Part shown: positions 40,487-50,796 of the stretch, in pieces
How the letters are laid out: every line of letters starts with the position of its first letter
Position numbering within the stretch: the stretch's first letter is position 1
Assembly: GCF_901686465.1 (NCBI RefSeq)
Contig: NZ_LR594487.1
Coordinates: 2,803,773 to 2,867,772 of the forward strand
Direction of reading: 5' to 3'
Length of the DNA stretch: 64,000 nucleotides
From: Halorubrum sp. DM2
GTDB taxonomy: Archaea > Halobacteriota > Halobacteria > Halobacteriales > Haloferacaceae
Translations under genes and position numbers: made by a program
Notes under the pieces: model-generated
Told to the model about the DNA's origin: nothing
The model's input: the letters and a program-made list of their open reading frames with translations, nothing else
The model's database searches: none

Positions 40487-42192
40487 GCCGATCGACGCGG
40501 CTCGCGACGGTCGGACTCGCCGTCGTCGCCGCGGCTGCGCTCCTCGTCGGGGTCTCGCTCGCCGGCGCGGCGGCGGCGAACGCGGACGCGTCTCTCGACG
40601 GCGGTCACGCCGCGCTCTCGGGCGTCTCCTCCGGGGCCGCGGACGGCGCGGTCGCGCAGACGGGATCGGAACCGACCGACAGACAGATCCGCGGTTCCCC
40701 CGTCTTGGACCTCTTCGTCTCGCAACGGTCGGTGCCCAGCGGCGCGGAGTCGACGGTCACGGTCGACATCGTCAACACCGGCGAGATGACGATCGGCAAC
40801 CAGCTCGATTCCCGGGTGACGACAGCTCGCGGACTCACCCTCGAAATCGACGACGGCGACGTACCGATCGACGTCGAGGACGGCGAGATTCCGGTCGGCG
40901 ACGTGCGTACCGACGCCAGCCCGGTCTCCGTCCCGCTCGACGTGACCGTGCCCGACGACGTGCCTGACGGAACGTACGAGGTGGAGGCGACCGCCCGCTA
41001 CCGGTACACCTTCGAGGTCATCCCCGAGTTCAACGACCACAAGGACCGTCGGGGGATCGAGGACTTCGACCTGACCATCGTCATCGACGACGGCGCGCGC
41101 TTCGCGGTCCTCGAAACGGACACCGACGCGCAGGTGGGCGGCAGCGGCGACGTGACGGTCACGATGGCGAACGTGGGCGACGAGACCGCCCGCGACGCCG
41201 TCGTCTCGGGAACGACGACCAGCCCGGGCGTCCAGCTCGGGTCCGGCGGGAGCGGCCAGTCGTTCGTCGGCGACTGGGCACCCGGGGAGAACCGGACGGT
41301 GACGTTCGAATCGACCGTCAGCGAGGCGTTCGGCGAGGGCGCGTACGCGCTCTCCTCGACGGTCGACTACCGGGATCCGAACGGGGTCGACGCGACCGCG
41401 GCCGCCGCGCGCGCCGGCGTCGTTCCGATCCCGGAGCAGTCGTTCTCGCTGAGCAACGTCTCGGGGACGCTCGAAGTCGGGTACTCCGGGACGGTCTCCG
41501 GTACGCTGACGAACGAGGGACCGGTCGACGTCGAGGACGCGGTCCTCGTCGCCGACTCCGGAAGCGACCGCGTGAGCCTCGGCGAGAGCCGGTACGCGCT
41601 CCCGACCATCCCGGCCGGCGAGTCCACGGAGTTCTCCTTCGACGCCGACGTGAGCGGGAGCGCCGACCCCGGCCCCCGGCAGTTCCGCTTCACCACCGAG
41701 TACGACAGCGGCGACGCGACGGTCGCCGTCGAGGAGACTCGCCGCGTCGAGGTCGCCCCGCGGCAGCCGGAGTTCGAACTCGACGTCGAGAACGCTACCG
41801 TCCCGGCGGGCGGGACCCAGCGGATCGACGTGGAGATCACGAACCGGCGGCCGGAGACGCTGTCGTCGATCAACGCCGGCCTCTACGCCGACAGCCCGCT
41901 GACGACGGTCAACGACGAGGCGTTCGTCGACGAACTGGAGCCGGGTGAATCCAGGAACATCTGGTTCGAGGTGTCGGCCGCCCCGGGCGCGAGCGTCGAG
42001 GACCACCCGATCGAACTCGACTTCCGGTACGACGACGAGCGGGGCAACGACCGCATCTCGGACGTGACGCAGGTCCCGGTGTCGGTGACCGCCCCCGTCG
42101 ACGACGGCGGGACCCCGCTCGGACTGATCGCCGTCGTCGTCCTCGTCGTCGTCGCCGCGGCCGGCGGCGCGGTGTGGTACCGACGGCGGTGA
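40483..42192 (+). CDS. Exported CARDB/NEW3-like multi-domain protein with C-terminal anchor
   Basis: The 569-residue protein starts MSRSTRLATVGLAVVAAAAL, a Sec-type signal. The body contains about four Ig-like beta-domains of the CARDB/alpha-galactosidase NEW3 type (VTVTMANVGDETARDAVVSG, SGTLTNEGPVDVEDAVLVA, IDVEITNRRPETLSSINAG). A C-terminal helix GLIAVVVLVVVAAAGGAVWY plus YRRR anchors it. A GGAGG Shine-Dalgarno sequence lies about 7 nt before the ATG. It is followed by an RND transporter gene and likely serves as its extracellular accessory protein. Confidence 0.8.
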   Translation: MSRSTRLATVGLAVVAAAALLVGVSLAGAAAANADASLDGGHAALSGVSSGAADGAVAQTGSEPTDRQIRGSPVLDLFVSQRSVPSGAESTVTVDIVNTGEMTIGNQLDSRVTTARGLTLEIDDGDVPIDVEDGEIPVGDVRTDASPVSVPLDVTVPDDVPDGTYEVEATARYRYTFEVIPEFNDHKDRRGIEDFDLTIVIDDGARFAVLETDTDAQVGGSGDVTVTMANVGDETARDAVVSGTTTSPGVQLGSGGSGQSFVGDWAPGENRTVTFESTVSEAFGEGAYALSSTVDYRDPNGVDATAAAARAGVVPIPEQSFSLSNVSGTLEVGYSGTVSGTLTNEGPVDVEDAVLVADSGSDRVSLGESRYALPTIPAGESTEFSFDADVSGSADPGPRQFRFTTEYDSGDATVAVEETRRVEVAPRQPEFELDVENATVPAGGTQRIDVEITNRRPETLSSINAGLYADSPLTTVNDEAFVDELEPGESRNIWFEVSAAPGASVEDHPIELDFRYDDERGNDRISDVTQVPVSVTAPVDDGGTPLGLIAVVVLVVVAAAGGAVWYRRR

Positions 42193-42315
42193 TCCGATGA
42201 CGGGACACGCCACCTGCGGAGACGGGGAACGCCCCCGGTCTCGGCGACCCGTGACGGCGCGTAGACGCCGGACAGTGACGCGAGAGAGGCCGGGACGCCG
42301 GACAGCGGGGCGTCG

Positions 42316-44814
42316 GTGACCGCAGTCGACCGCCTCATCGAGCGGATCGACCGCCTCGTCACGGAGCGACCGGTGGCGGTTCTCGCGGTCTTTCTGCTCG
42401 TCACCGTCGTCTTCGCCGGCGGCCTGACCGGCATCGAGACCAGCGCGGGCGCGGACCAGTTCACGCAGGACATCCCCGCCCAGCAGGCGCTCGACGACAT
42501 CGACGAGGAGTTCGAGACCTCGATCGGCGGATCCGCGACCTCCGCGCAGGTGATCGTCTCCGACGACAACGTCCTCTCCCGCGATGCGCTGGTCAGGACC
42601 TTGGAGACCCAACACCGGCTGGAGTCGCGCTCGGCGCTCCGGGTCGCGTCGACGTCGAGCCACGCGGATGCGATCGCGCGGCAGCTGGACCCGGCGGCCG
42701 AGAGCCCGGCGGAGCGCCGCGACGCCGTGACGGAGGCGACGCCCGCCGAACTGCGGACCGCAGTCGCCGACGCGGACGCGGCCGGCGCGGTCGCGCCGCA
42801 GGTGTCCGTCGACTACAACCCCACCGCACAGCGGGCCGGCACCGCCATCGTGGGGATCACCTACGACCTGCCCGACGCGGCGACGACGGCGCGGGTGACG
42901 GAGCTCCAGACCCGCAGCGTCGACGTCGTCGACTCGGTCCCGGGCAACGAGGCCGGGGAGAACGCGATCCTCTTCGGCGACGGCGTCCTCCAGTCGGAGA
43001 TCACCGCGCTGTTGACCGACACCGCGATCATCGTCTTCCCGGCGGCGCTGGTACTGATCGTCGGGTTCCTGATCTTCGCGTATCGCGACCCGATCGACAT
43101 GGCGATCGGCATCTCGGCGCTGCTCGTTTCGCTCCTCTGGACGTTCGGCTTCATGGGGTACGCCGGGATCCCGTTCTCGGACTCGCTCGTGACCGTCTTC
43201 CCGCTCCTGCTCGCGGTCGGGATCGACTTCGGGATCCACATCGTCAACCGCTACCGCGAGGAGCGCGCGACAGGGACCGGGATCGGGGCGTCGATGCGGA
43301 CCACGACCGACCAGCTGCTCGTCGCCTTCCTCCTCGTGACGATCACCACCGTGTTCGGACTCGTCTCTAACGTGGTGAGTCCGTTCGACCCCAACCGCGA
43401 CTTCGGGATCGTCGCGGCCGCCGGGATCGTCTTCACGCTCCTGATATTCAGCGTCTACCTTCCGGCGGCGAAGGTCCTCGCCGACCGGTGGCGCGAGCGA
43501 CTGCCGATCCCGAAGTTCGGAACGACCGCGCTCGGATCGGGCGGCTCGCGGCTCGCGCGCGTCCTCCACGTCGGCGTCGACCTCTCCCGTCTCGCCCCGG
43601 TCGTCGTCGTCGCCCTCCTCCTCGTCGGCGGCGCGGCCGGCGGCGCGTACGGCACCGGCGTGAACACGGAGTTCTCGGAAGAGGCGTTCTTCCCCGACCA
43701 GGACCGGCTAGAGACGTACGCCGACCTGCCGGAGCCGTTCGCGCCGACGGAGTACACGTTCCTCGACGTGTTGACGCTGTTCGAGGAGGAGTTCGAACAG
43801 AACTTCGGCGGGTCCGTGACGCTGTACGTCGACCAGTCGGTCAGAGACGACGACGCCTTAGAGCTGATCGACCGGACCATGCGGAACCCCCCCGAGACCT
43901 TCGCGACGACCGACGAGCGCCGCGCGGCCGCGACGAGCGTCGTCACCGTGATCGACGACCGGGCCGCACAGGACCCCGAGTTCGCCGCGGTGGTCGAGCG
44001 CAACGACCGCCTCGGCAACGGCGTGCCGGACCGGAACGTCGACGAGGTGTACGACGCGCTCCTCGACTCCCCGGCCGAGACGCAGGCGCGCGGCTACGTG
44101 GCCGCCGACCGCGGTAGCGCGCGGATCGACTACACGATCCGACCCGGCGTCGACAACTCCGAGGCGGTCGCGGACGTGCGCGCCCTCGCCGAGCGCACCC
44201 CGCTCGAAGCCGTCCCGACCGGCTCTCTCGTCGTCAACGAGGCGGTGATCGACCTGTTGACGGAGTCCGCGATCCGCAGTCTGTTCACCGCCTTCGGACT
44301 CACGGCGCTGTTCTTGGCGCTGTCGTACGCGTACCTCGAAGGGAAGGCGGTGTACGGCCTGTTGAACCTCGTCCCCGTCCTCGTCACGGTCGGCCTGCTC
44401 GTCGGGTCGATGCGACTGCTCGACATCCCGCTGACGCCGATCAACGCGCCGATCCTCTCTGTCTCCATCGGACTCGGCGTCGACTACACCGTCCACTTCG
44501 TCCACCGGTTCGTCGACGAGTACAAGTCGGGGCTTCCGGTCGACGAGGCGCTCGACGTCACCATCGCCGGGACGGGCGGGGCGCTCACCGGCAGCATGCT
44601 CACCACCGTCTCCGGGCTGGGCGTCCTGTGGCTCGCGGTGATCCCCCTGCTGCGCGACTTCGGCGTCCTGCTCGCGCTGGGCGTGTTCTACGCGTACCTC
44701 TGTTCGATCCTGCTCGTCCCGTCGCTCGTCGTCGTGTGGGACCGGTACGGCGGCTACGTCGGACTCGGTCTCGACGGCGGACTTCGGGAGTCGAGTGCCG
44801 AGGGCGGTCGCTGA
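42316..44814 (+). CDS. RND-superfamily exporter (HAE3/MMPL-like)
   Basis: The 832-residue protein has a GTG start and the RND layout twice: one helix, a large external domain, then five or six helices. The TM4-like segments contain GIDFGIHIVNRYREERATG and SIGLGVDYTVHFVHRFVDEYK, characteristic of the MMPL/HAE3 group, with Asp residues in the helices for proton coupling. Exported substrate is unknown; lipids, hopanoid-like compounds or drugs are handled by relatives. It is 123 bp downstream of the CARDB-like gene and probably under the same TetR control. Confidence 0.88.
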   Translation: MTAVDRLIERIDRLVTERPVAVLAVFLLVTVVFAGGLTGIETSAGADQFTQDIPAQQALDDIDEEFETSIGGSATSAQVIVSDDNVLSRDALVRTLETQHRLESRSALRVASTSSHADAIARQLDPAAESPAERRDAVTEATPAELRTAVADADAAGAVAPQVSVDYNPTAQRAGTAIVGITYDLPDAATTARVTELQTRSVDVVDSVPGNEAGENAILFGDGVLQSEITALLTDTAIIVFPAALVLIVGFLIFAYRDPIDMAIGISALLVSLLWTFGFMGYAGIPFSDSLVTVFPLLLAVGIDFGIHIVNRYREERATGTGIGASMRTTTDQLLVAFLLVTITTVFGLVSNVVSPFDPNRDFGIVAAAGIVFTLLIFSVYLPAAKVLADRWRERLPIPKFGTTALGSGGSRLARVLHVGVDLSRLAPVVVVALLLVGGAAGGAYGTGVNTEFSEEAFFPDQDRLETYADLPEPFAPTEYTFLDVLTLFEEEFEQNFGGSVTLYVDQSVRDDDALELIDRTMRNPPETFATTDERRAAATSVVTVIDDRAAQDPEFAAVVERNDRLGNGVPDRNVDEVYDALLDSPAETQARGYVAADRGSARIDYTIRPGVDNSEAVADVRALAERTPLEAVPTGSLVVNEAVIDLLTESAIRSLFTAFGLTALFLALSYAYLEGKAVYGLLNLVPVLVTVGLLVGSMRLLDIPLTPINAPILSVSIGLGVDYTVHFVHRFVDEYKSGLPVDEALDVTIAGTGGALTGSMLTTVSGLGVLWLAVIPLLRDFGVLLALGVFYAYLCSILLVPSLVVVWDRYGGYVGLGLDGGLRESSAEGGR

Positions 44815-44871
44815 CGGTGTATCCGTTCTCGGAGTTCGGTAGCGGCCGACGAGACGATCCGACGGGGCGGC

Positions 44872-45327
44872 TCAGCCGACGACGCCGACGACCAACTGGA
44901 CGGTGACGAGGACGAGGAACGCCGCGCCGGTGGCGAGGGTTCCGGCGGCGACGCCGTGCGCGTTCCCGAGCCCACGGCTCCGGGTCGCGAAGTAGGCACC
45001 GAGGAAGACGAAGCCGACGAGCAGCAGTCCGACGATCAAGTACGCGACGTTCACCAGCGTGCCCGCGAGCGCCTCCGGGATACCGAAGCTCCCGACGCCG
45101 AGGAGGATACTCCCGCCGACGAGGACGGTGACGCCGACGAACGAGACCGCCCACACGACCGGCGTCCGAACGAACTCGCCGAGCGTCGCGACGACGGCCT
45201 CGTAGCGTCCGCCGCTCTCGTCGCGGCCGGGAGCGGACCGCTTCCCTCCGATCTCGGCGACTGCGACGAACGTGGCGACGACGAGCAGGCCCATCAGGCC
45301 CGTGCTCAAGAGGGTGAGTGATGTCAT
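44872..45327 (-). CDS. Four-helix membrane protein of unknown function
   Basis: The 151-residue protein has four hydrophobic helices (about 4-25, 56-78, 87-110 and 125-150) and a short basic/acidic loop after the first. No conserved charged residues in the helices suggest a transporter. Function is unknown. It is convergent with the RND exporter gene and divergent from the cytochrome oxidase operon. Confidence 0.7.
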   Translation of the reverse strand: MTSLTLLSTGLMGLLVVATFVAVAEIGGKRSAPGRDESGGRYEAVVATLGEFVRTPVVWAVSFVGVTVLVGGSILLGVGSFGIPEALAGTLVNVAYLIVGLLLVGFVFLGAYFATRSRGLGNAHGVAAGTLATGAAFLVLVTVQLVVGVVG

Positions 45328-45614
45328 GGATATCCGTTATTGGGACCTCCGTTCGCGCGTACAAATACCCTTCGACGCGTTGTTCTCTGCCCCATCGTTC
45401 CGGCGTCTTTCGCCCTGTCGTCCCGACGTCTTCATCTCTCTCGCCTGGCGCGCGCTTCGTCCCCCTCTCGACGGTCCACACCGCGGCTCCGCTGGCTGAC
45501 TCCGGGGGGTCGACACCGGCGCGAAACCGGGTTCTCTACCGTCGATCGTCCGCCCCGCTACACAAGAGATAAGTGTGCCATCGCTAAGGGAGAGACAAGG
45601 GCAGACAGACGAAC

Positions 45615-46397
45615 ATGATAGATCCAGTTATCCTACAACAGGGGAGCGACTGGCGCGCACAGGCGGAGATCTTCGACGAGATCTTCTTCGTCTTCCTCGC
45701 GCTCGGTACGCTCGTCGGCACCATCGTCGTGTCGTACACGCTGTGGAACGTGTACAAGTACCGCGACGACGGCGATCGATCGGACGAGAAGTTCGATGCG
45801 CCGACGGTCGGTGAGCTCCCGACGGGACAGGGCGGTCCGAAAGCGAAGAAGCTGTTCCTCTCGTTCGGGCTGAGCGCCATCGTCGTCATCAGCCTCGTCG
45901 TGTACGCGTACGGGCTTCTCCTCTACGTTGAGGACGGGCCGAGCGTTCAGGACGACGGGGACATCGAGATTCTCGTCGAGGGACAGCAGTACGGCTGGGT
46001 GTACGAGTACCCGAACGGCCACACCGAACGGGGTGAACTGATCGTTCCGGCCGATCAGCGGGTCGACCTCAACATCACGTCGAGCGACGTGTGGCACAAC
46101 TTCGGCTCGTCAGACTTGCGGATAAAGTCCGACGCCATCCCCGGAGAGTACAGCGAGACGTGGTTTAAGGTAAGCTCTGAGGATATCGAGGCACAAGGCG
46201 GGGAGGCGACCTACCGCGTCGAGTGCTTCGAGCTATGCGGTCCGGGTCACTCCCAGATGAAGGGCCAGGTTACGGTCATCCCGCAAGACGAGTGGGAGGA
46301 GTGGTACGCGGGCACCGGTAACGGTTCCGAGAGCGCCAGCATCGAGAGCACCGGCGTCGCGTTCGACGCGCCCTCCGCGGGCGGGGTGAGCGCATGA
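45615..46397 (+). CDS. coxB: Cytochrome c oxidase subunit II
   Basis: The 260-residue protein has two N-terminal membrane helices and an external cupredoxin domain. The CuA ligands are present: His161 (DVWHNF) and the loop [12 protein letters not shown] with Cys204, Cys208, His212 and Met215. The segment [18 protein letters not shown] is the family's aromatic-rich region. It accepts electrons, probably from halocyanin. The gene overlaps the fused subunit I-III gene by 4 bp (ATGA), so the two are translationally coupled. Confidence 0.95.
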   Translation: MIDPVILQQGSDWRAQAEIFDEIFFVFLALGTLVGTIVVSYTLWNVYKYRDDGDRSDEKFDAPTVGELPTGQGGPKAKKLFLSFGLSAIVVISLVVYAYGLLLYVEDGPSVQDDGDIEILVEGQQYGWVYEYPNGHTERGELIVPADQRVDLNITSSDVWHNFGSSDLRIKSDAIPGEYSETWFKVSSEDIEAQGGEATYRVECFELCGPGHSQMKGQVTVIPQDEWEEWYAGTGNGSESASIESTGVAFDAPSAGGVSA

Positions 46398-48892
46398 GCG
46401 GACTTCCGCCGACGACCTCCGTCAAGCGGTGGTTCGTCACGACCAACCACAAGGACATCGGTATCCTCTACACGATCACCGCACTGTTCTTCCTGCTGTT
46501 CGGCGGCGTGATGGCGCTTCTCATCCGCCTCCAGCTGTGGGACCCGACGAGCCAGATCCTCTCCGGACTGGCGTACAACGAGGCGGTCACCGCCCACGGG
46601 CTGATCATGGTGTTCTGGTTCCTCTCGCCGTTCGCGTTCGGGTTCGCGAACTACTTCGTGCCGCTTCAGATCGGTGCGGACGACCTCGCGTTCCCGCGGC
46701 TCAACGCGGTGTCCTACTGGCTGTACCTGTTCTCGGGCGTCCTGCTCGCGATCAGCTTCTTCCAGGGCGGTACGCTCTCCGCCGGATGGACGATATACGC
46801 CCCGCTCAACGTGCCGATGTACACGCCGAGCATCGGGTCGACCGGTGCGGTACTCGCGCTCGCGATGTTCGTCACCGGCACCACGGCGTCGACGGTGAAC
46901 TTCCTCACGTCCATCCATCACTCGCGCGCCGAGGGGATGGGGATAATGGACATGCCGATGTTCACCTGGTCGATGCTTGCGACCGTGTGGATGATGCTGT
47001 TCGCGTTCGCCGCGCTGCTCGCGGTCGGACTCATCCTCGCGGCCGACCGCGTCCTCGGCAGCGTCTACTTCTCGGCGACTGAGGGCGGCTCCCTGCTGTG
47101 GGGCCACCTGTTCTGGTTCTTCGGCCATCCGGAGGTGTACATCGTCTTCTTCCCGGCGCTCGGCGTCATGCTGGAGCTGTTCCAAACGTTCTCCGGGCGG
47201 CGGCTCGTCGGCCGGAAGTGGGTGATCATCTCCATCTGTCTGATCGCCGTCCAGTCGTTCCTCGTGTGGATGCACCACATGTTCCTGACGACGATCAACC
47301 TGGAGATCAAGACGCTGATGATGGCCACGACCATCGGGATCTCGCTCCCGTTCGACCTGGTCGTCTTCTCGCTGATCTACACGCTGATCAAGGGGCGGAT
47401 ACAGTTCACGACGCCGTTCCTCTTCGCGTTCGGCGCGCTGCTGCTGTTCATACTTGGCGGCATCACGGGCGTCTTCCTCGGTGCCATCGTCCTCGACTAC
47501 GAGTTCCGCGGCACCTACTGGGTGGTCGCGCACTTCCACTACGTGATGTTCGGCGGGGCGACGGCGCTGTTCGGCGGGGCCTACTACTGGTTCCCGAAGA
47601 TAACCGGGAAGATGTACGACGAGTTCCTCGGGAAGCTCCACTTCGTGGTGTTCTTCCTCGGGTTCAACGCCGTCTACTTCTCGATGTTCCTCGGCTGGGA
47701 GACTCCCCGCCGGGTGTTCGAGTACAACCCCGAGTTCCAGATCTACCACCAGTTCGGGACGATCGGCGCGTTCGTGCTCGGACTGTCCTTCTTCATCATG
47801 TTCTACAACTTCGCAAAATCCTACGTCTCCGGCGAGCCGGCCGGCGACAACCCGTGGGACTACTCGCGGACGGCGGAGTGGGCGGTCTCCTCGCCCCCAC
47901 CGCTGGAGAACTGGCCGAACCGGCCGTCGTACGCCTCCGGGAAACTGGAGTTCGTGAAAGACTTCGTGCCGGACGGCGGTCCCGCGATGAAGACCGACGA
48001 CAACGGCGACATCGCCACCGACGGCGGCGACAGCCACTCGGCGCACATCTCCGAGTACCCCTACTGGGACAAACACGCGAGCCACGCGAGTATCTGGCCG
48101 TTCGCGCTCTCGTTAGCGCTCGGGATCACGCTGTTCGGCTTCTCCGGCTTCGCCGACGCGGTCACAGTCGTGCTGGGTGACAGCGCCATGCAGAGCGAGG
48201 TTCAGATCTCGAACGCGCTCTACCCGACCGCGATCGTCGTCGGTCTCGTCGGGCTCCTCTACACCGGCGTCAAGTGGGGCCTAGAGGACTTCTACGCCCC
48301 GCCGACCGAGTTCGCCGAGCGCTGGCCGTTCAACGGCGTCGAGAAGGTGAAACTGGGGATGTGGTTCTTCCTCGCCTCTGACGTGATCGTCTTCGGCGCG
48401 TTCATCTCGGCGGCCGTCTTCGTCCGCTACAACGCGGGCTGGATGACGTGGTCGCCGCTGACCGAGTCGCTACCGGGGCTGATCAACACGTTCGTCCTGA
48501 TCACGTCCTCGTTCACGGTCATCCTCGCGCTGGTCGCGGCGCGTCGGAAGAGCCGGCAGGGCCTGCTGGCGACGCTCGGAACGACCATCCTGCTCGGGTT
48601 CACCTTCATGGCGATCAAGCTGTGGGAGTGGAACCACGAGATATTCGACCGCGGCGTCACCATCTCCGCGAACGCCCACGGCGACCCGATCCAGGCGTCG
48701 ATCTACTACGTCACGACCGGGCTCCATGGGATCCACGTGCTGCTCGGCTTAGTGATCGCCCTCTTCCTGTTCGTCAGGGTGTACCAGGGCCACTACCTCG
48801 ACGACGAGCGGCCGATAGAGTACTTCGGCCTCTACTGGCACTTCGTCGACATCGTCTGGGTGTTCATCTTCCCGCTGTTCTACCTCTTCTGA
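46394..48892 (+). CDS. coxA: Cytochrome c oxidase fused subunit I-III
   Basis: Residues about 1-560 are subunit I with twelve helices. Haem and copper ligands appear in [24 protein letters not shown] (CuB His with the linked Tyr), VWMHHMF and [11 protein letters not shown]. The HPEVY glutamate marks an A-type oxidase. From about residue 570 the chain continues through a linker and a seven-helix subunit III domain ([31 protein letters not shown]). Fusion of I and III is known in some archaea and bacteria. It reduces oxygen to water and pumps protons. Subunit IV is encoded at 57 kb. Confidence 0.95.
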   Translation: MSGLPPTTSVKRWFVTTNHKDIGILYTITALFFLLFGGVMALLIRLQLWDPTSQILSGLAYNEAVTAHGLIMVFWFLSPFAFGFANYFVPLQIGADDLAFPRLNAVSYWLYLFSGVLLAISFFQGGTLSAGWTIYAPLNVPMYTPSIGSTGAVLALAMFVTGTTASTVNFLTSIHHSRAEGMGIMDMPMFTWSMLATVWMMLFAFAALLAVGLILAADRVLGSVYFSATEGGSLLWGHLFWFFGHPEVYIVFFPALGVMLELFQTFSGRRLVGRKWVIISICLIAVQSFLVWMHHMFLTTINLEIKTLMMATTIGISLPFDLVVFSLIYTLIKGRIQFTTPFLFAFGALLLFILGGITGVFLGAIVLDYEFRGTYWVVAHFHYVMFGGATALFGGAYYWFPKITGKMYDEFLGKLHFVVFFLGFNAVYFSMFLGWETPRRVFEYNPEFQIYHQFGTIGAFVLGLSFFIMFYNFAKSYVSGEPAGDNPWDYSRTAEWAVSSPPPLENWPNRPSYASGKLEFVKDFVPDGGPAMKTDDNGDIATDGGDSHSAHISEYPYWDKHASHASIWPFALSLALGITLFGFSGFADAVTVVLGDSAMQSEVQISNALYPTAIVVGLVGLLYTGVKWGLEDFYAPPTEFAERWPFNGVEKVKLGMWFFLASDVIVFGAFISAAVFVRYNAGWMTWSPLTESLPGLINTFVLITSSFTVILALVAARRKSRQGLLATLGTTILLGFTFMAIKLWEWNHEIFDRGVTISANAHGDPIQASIYYVTTGLHGIHVLLGLVIALFLFVRVYQGHYLDDERPIEYFGLYWHFVDIVWVFIFPLFYLF

Positions 48893-48949
48893 GGGGGCCA
48901 GCGGTCCCGTTTTCTCCGTTCTCGCTTTCCTACTATCTCACCTTCCGCG

Positions 48950-49426
48950 TCACGACGCGTCTTCTCCGCCCAGCGGCTCCGCACACCACTGACAGAAGTC
49001 GACCGTCGGGTCAGTCTCTTTCCCACACTCCGGGCAGCGAACGGTTCCGTCGGCGTCCGCCGCATCCGTCGACGCGGCGTCCGGGTCGCCGTCGACGCCG
49101 ACGGACGCCGCCGAAGCGTCGGCCGCGCGGGCCGCGTCGCGCTCCCGCTCGTACTCCCGGTTGTTCCTGCGGGCTACGACGTACGCGTCGATCACGCTGG
49201 CCCCGACGACCGCCGCGGGGGGCGCGAGGTCTCGGACCGGCGGGAGGTTCCCAGAGAACGCGGCGGTGACCGCGCCGTCGGGGACGAACAGGAAGACGGC
49301 CGCGGTGACCGCCAGATACCAGCCGAGGGCGCGGGCCCACCGACGGAGGTACGCGTGGCCGAGCCCGGAGACGACGAGTGCGAGCAGGGCGGCGAGCCAG
49401 GGTCGCCGCAGCGAACGGTCGGACAT
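48950..49426 (-). CDS. Membrane protein with C-terminal zinc ribbon
   Basis: The 158-residue protein starts MSDRSLRRPWLAALLALVVSG. It has three or four hydrophobic segments with GLGHAYLRRWARALGW, reminiscent of TM2-type membrane proteins, followed by an Ala/Asp linker. The C-terminus is a zinc ribbon (CPECGKETDPTVDFCQWC). Function is unknown. It is convergent with the oxidase operon. Confidence 0.78.
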   Translation of the reverse strand: MSDRSLRRPWLAALLALVVSGLGHAYLRRWARALGWYLAVTAAVFLFVPDGAVTAAFSGNLPPVRDLAPPAAVVGASVIDAYVVARRNNREYERERDAARAADASAASVGVDGDPDAASTDAADADGTVRCPECGKETDPTVDFCQWCAEPLGGEDAS

Positions 49427-49528
49427 GCGCTGCCGTACGGGCCCCCGGCCCGAGAAGCTACCCCTCTCTCGGCGCGTCGTCGCTCCTCTTCTCGGAGCGT
49501 TTATGTCGCGGACGCGCCGAACTGCGGT

Positions 49529-49669
49529 ATGTTCGGTCTGCCGGCCGGCGAGTTCCTCGGCGGAATCGCGATCGCGGTGTTCGGCGTCGGGACCTGGGCG
49601 ATCGGTCTCGGTGTCGCCTACTTCCTGTACCGGCGGTGGCGCGGCGACGGCCCCCGGAGCGAGGAGTAG
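49529..49669 (+). CDS. Very small single-helix membrane protein
   Basis: The 46-residue ORF begins MFGLPAGEFLGGIAIAVFGV and has one long hydrophobic helix followed by YRRWRGDGPRSEE. A T-rich box GCGTTTATG lies about 27 nt upstream, supporting the start. No family is recognised. Confidence 0.6.
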   Translation: MFGLPAGEFLGGIAIAVFGVGTWAIGLGVAYFLYRRWRGDGPRSEE

Positions 49670-49718
49670 CAGCGCCCGTCTCTCGGCCGCGAGCGATCCG
49701 GCGTCCGATTCGGCCACG

Positions 49719-49726
49719 TTTTTTAC
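49719..49726 (+). promoter_or_regulatory. TATA-like box for the SDR gene
   Basis: TTTTTTAC is centred about 25 nt before the ATG at 49748, fitting a leaderless message. Confidence 0.5.
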
Positions 49727-49747
49727 CTCGCTCGTCCGATCTCGGGT

Positions 49748-50740
49748 ATGACGGACACTGCGCTCGTCGTCGGCGGGACTCGGTTCATCGGCCGCCACAC
49801 GGTCGGCGAACTGCTGGCACACGACTACGAGGTGGCGATATTCAACCGCGGCAACCACGAGAACCCCTTCGCGGAGAACAACCGCGTGACCCACGTCGAG
49901 GGGGACCGGAAAGACGAGACCGCGCTGCGCGCCGCGAAGCTGTCGGTCGAACCGGACATCGTGATCGACTGCGTCGCCTACCAGCCGGCCGACGTGGAGA
50001 CCGCCACGGAGATCTTCGCCGACGTCGACGGGTACGTGTACATCTCGTCGGGGTCCAGCTACGCCGCCGAGGAGATCCCCAAGCGAGAGGGCGAGACGCC
50101 GCTGGAGCCGTGTACCGACGAGCAGGCGACCGACGACTCCGGCGAGACGTACGGCAACCGGAAGGCCGAGGGCGACCGCGCGGTGTTCGCGGCCGCCGAG
50201 GAGGGCGTCGCGGCCACCGCGGTTCGCCCGTGTATCGTCTACGGGCCGCACGACTACACGGAGCGGCTCGACTACTGGATCGACCGCGTACTCACGCACG
50301 ACCGCGTGGTGATCCCCGGCGACGGACAGAACCTCTGGCACCGGGCGTACGTCGAGGACGTCGCGAGCGCGCTCCGGATCGTCGCCGAGCGCGGCGAGCC
50401 GGGCGCGGCGTACAACGTCGGCGACAGGCGCGCACTTACGCTCGAAGAGACGGTAGAGACGATCGCTGACGTCGCCGGGGAGGACGTCGAAGTCGTCCCG
50501 GCGAGCGACGACGCGCTCGCCGCCGGCGGCCTCGAACCCGACGACTTCACGCTCTACCGCGAGTACCCGCACCTGCTCGACACCTGTGCGCTCGCGGACC
50601 TCGGCTGGAAGTCGACGCCGGTCGACGAGGCGATGGAACGGACCGTGACGGAACACCGCGAATCGGGTCGCGACGGGAGCAAGTGGGACCCCGGCCGCGA
50701 GGCCGAGGAGCGCGTCCTCGGCGTCATGGACACGCTCTGA
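49748..50740 (+). CDS. NAD-dependent epimerase/dehydratase (extended SDR)
   Basis: The 330-residue protein starts with the Rossmann motif ALVVGGTRFIGRHTVGELL. The mid-region shows VIDCVAYQPADVETA, YISSGSSYA and YGNRKAEGDR, where the Tyr-x-x-x-Lys pair is the SDR catalytic dyad (YGNRK). The remainder resembles nucleotide-sugar epimerases and reductases such as those acting on UDP-glucose or dTDP-sugars. Substrate is not clear. It stands alone behind a TATA-like box. Confidence 0.87.
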   Translation: MTDTALVVGGTRFIGRHTVGELLAHDYEVAIFNRGNHENPFAENNRVTHVEGDRKDETALRAAKLSVEPDIVIDCVAYQPADVETATEIFADVDGYVYISSGSSYAAEEIPKREGETPLEPCTDEQATDDSGETYGNRKAEGDRAVFAAAEEGVAATAVRPCIVYGPHDYTERLDYWIDRVLTHDRVVIPGDGQNLWHRAYVEDVASALRIVAERGEPGAAYNVGDRRALTLEETVETIADVAGEDVEVVPASDDALAAGGLEPDDFTLYREYPHLLDTCALADLGWKSTPVDEAMERTVTEHRESGRDGSKWDPGREAEERVLGVMDTL

Positions 50741-50796
50741 GACGGCGGGGCCGTCCCGACGGACGTGACAGGGTTGTCCCAGCGGACGCGCCGGAG

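Noticed and set aside
40375-43569. A very long minus-strand open frame opposite the CARDB-like and RND genes
   Set aside because: It is antisense to two well-recognised genes, is rich in Arg and His, and arises from the codon bias of GC-rich DNA.
46247-48085. Long minus-strand frame opposite the oxidase I-III gene
   Set aside because: The plus strand encodes invariant haem-copper ligands; the antisense product is charged low-complexity sequence.
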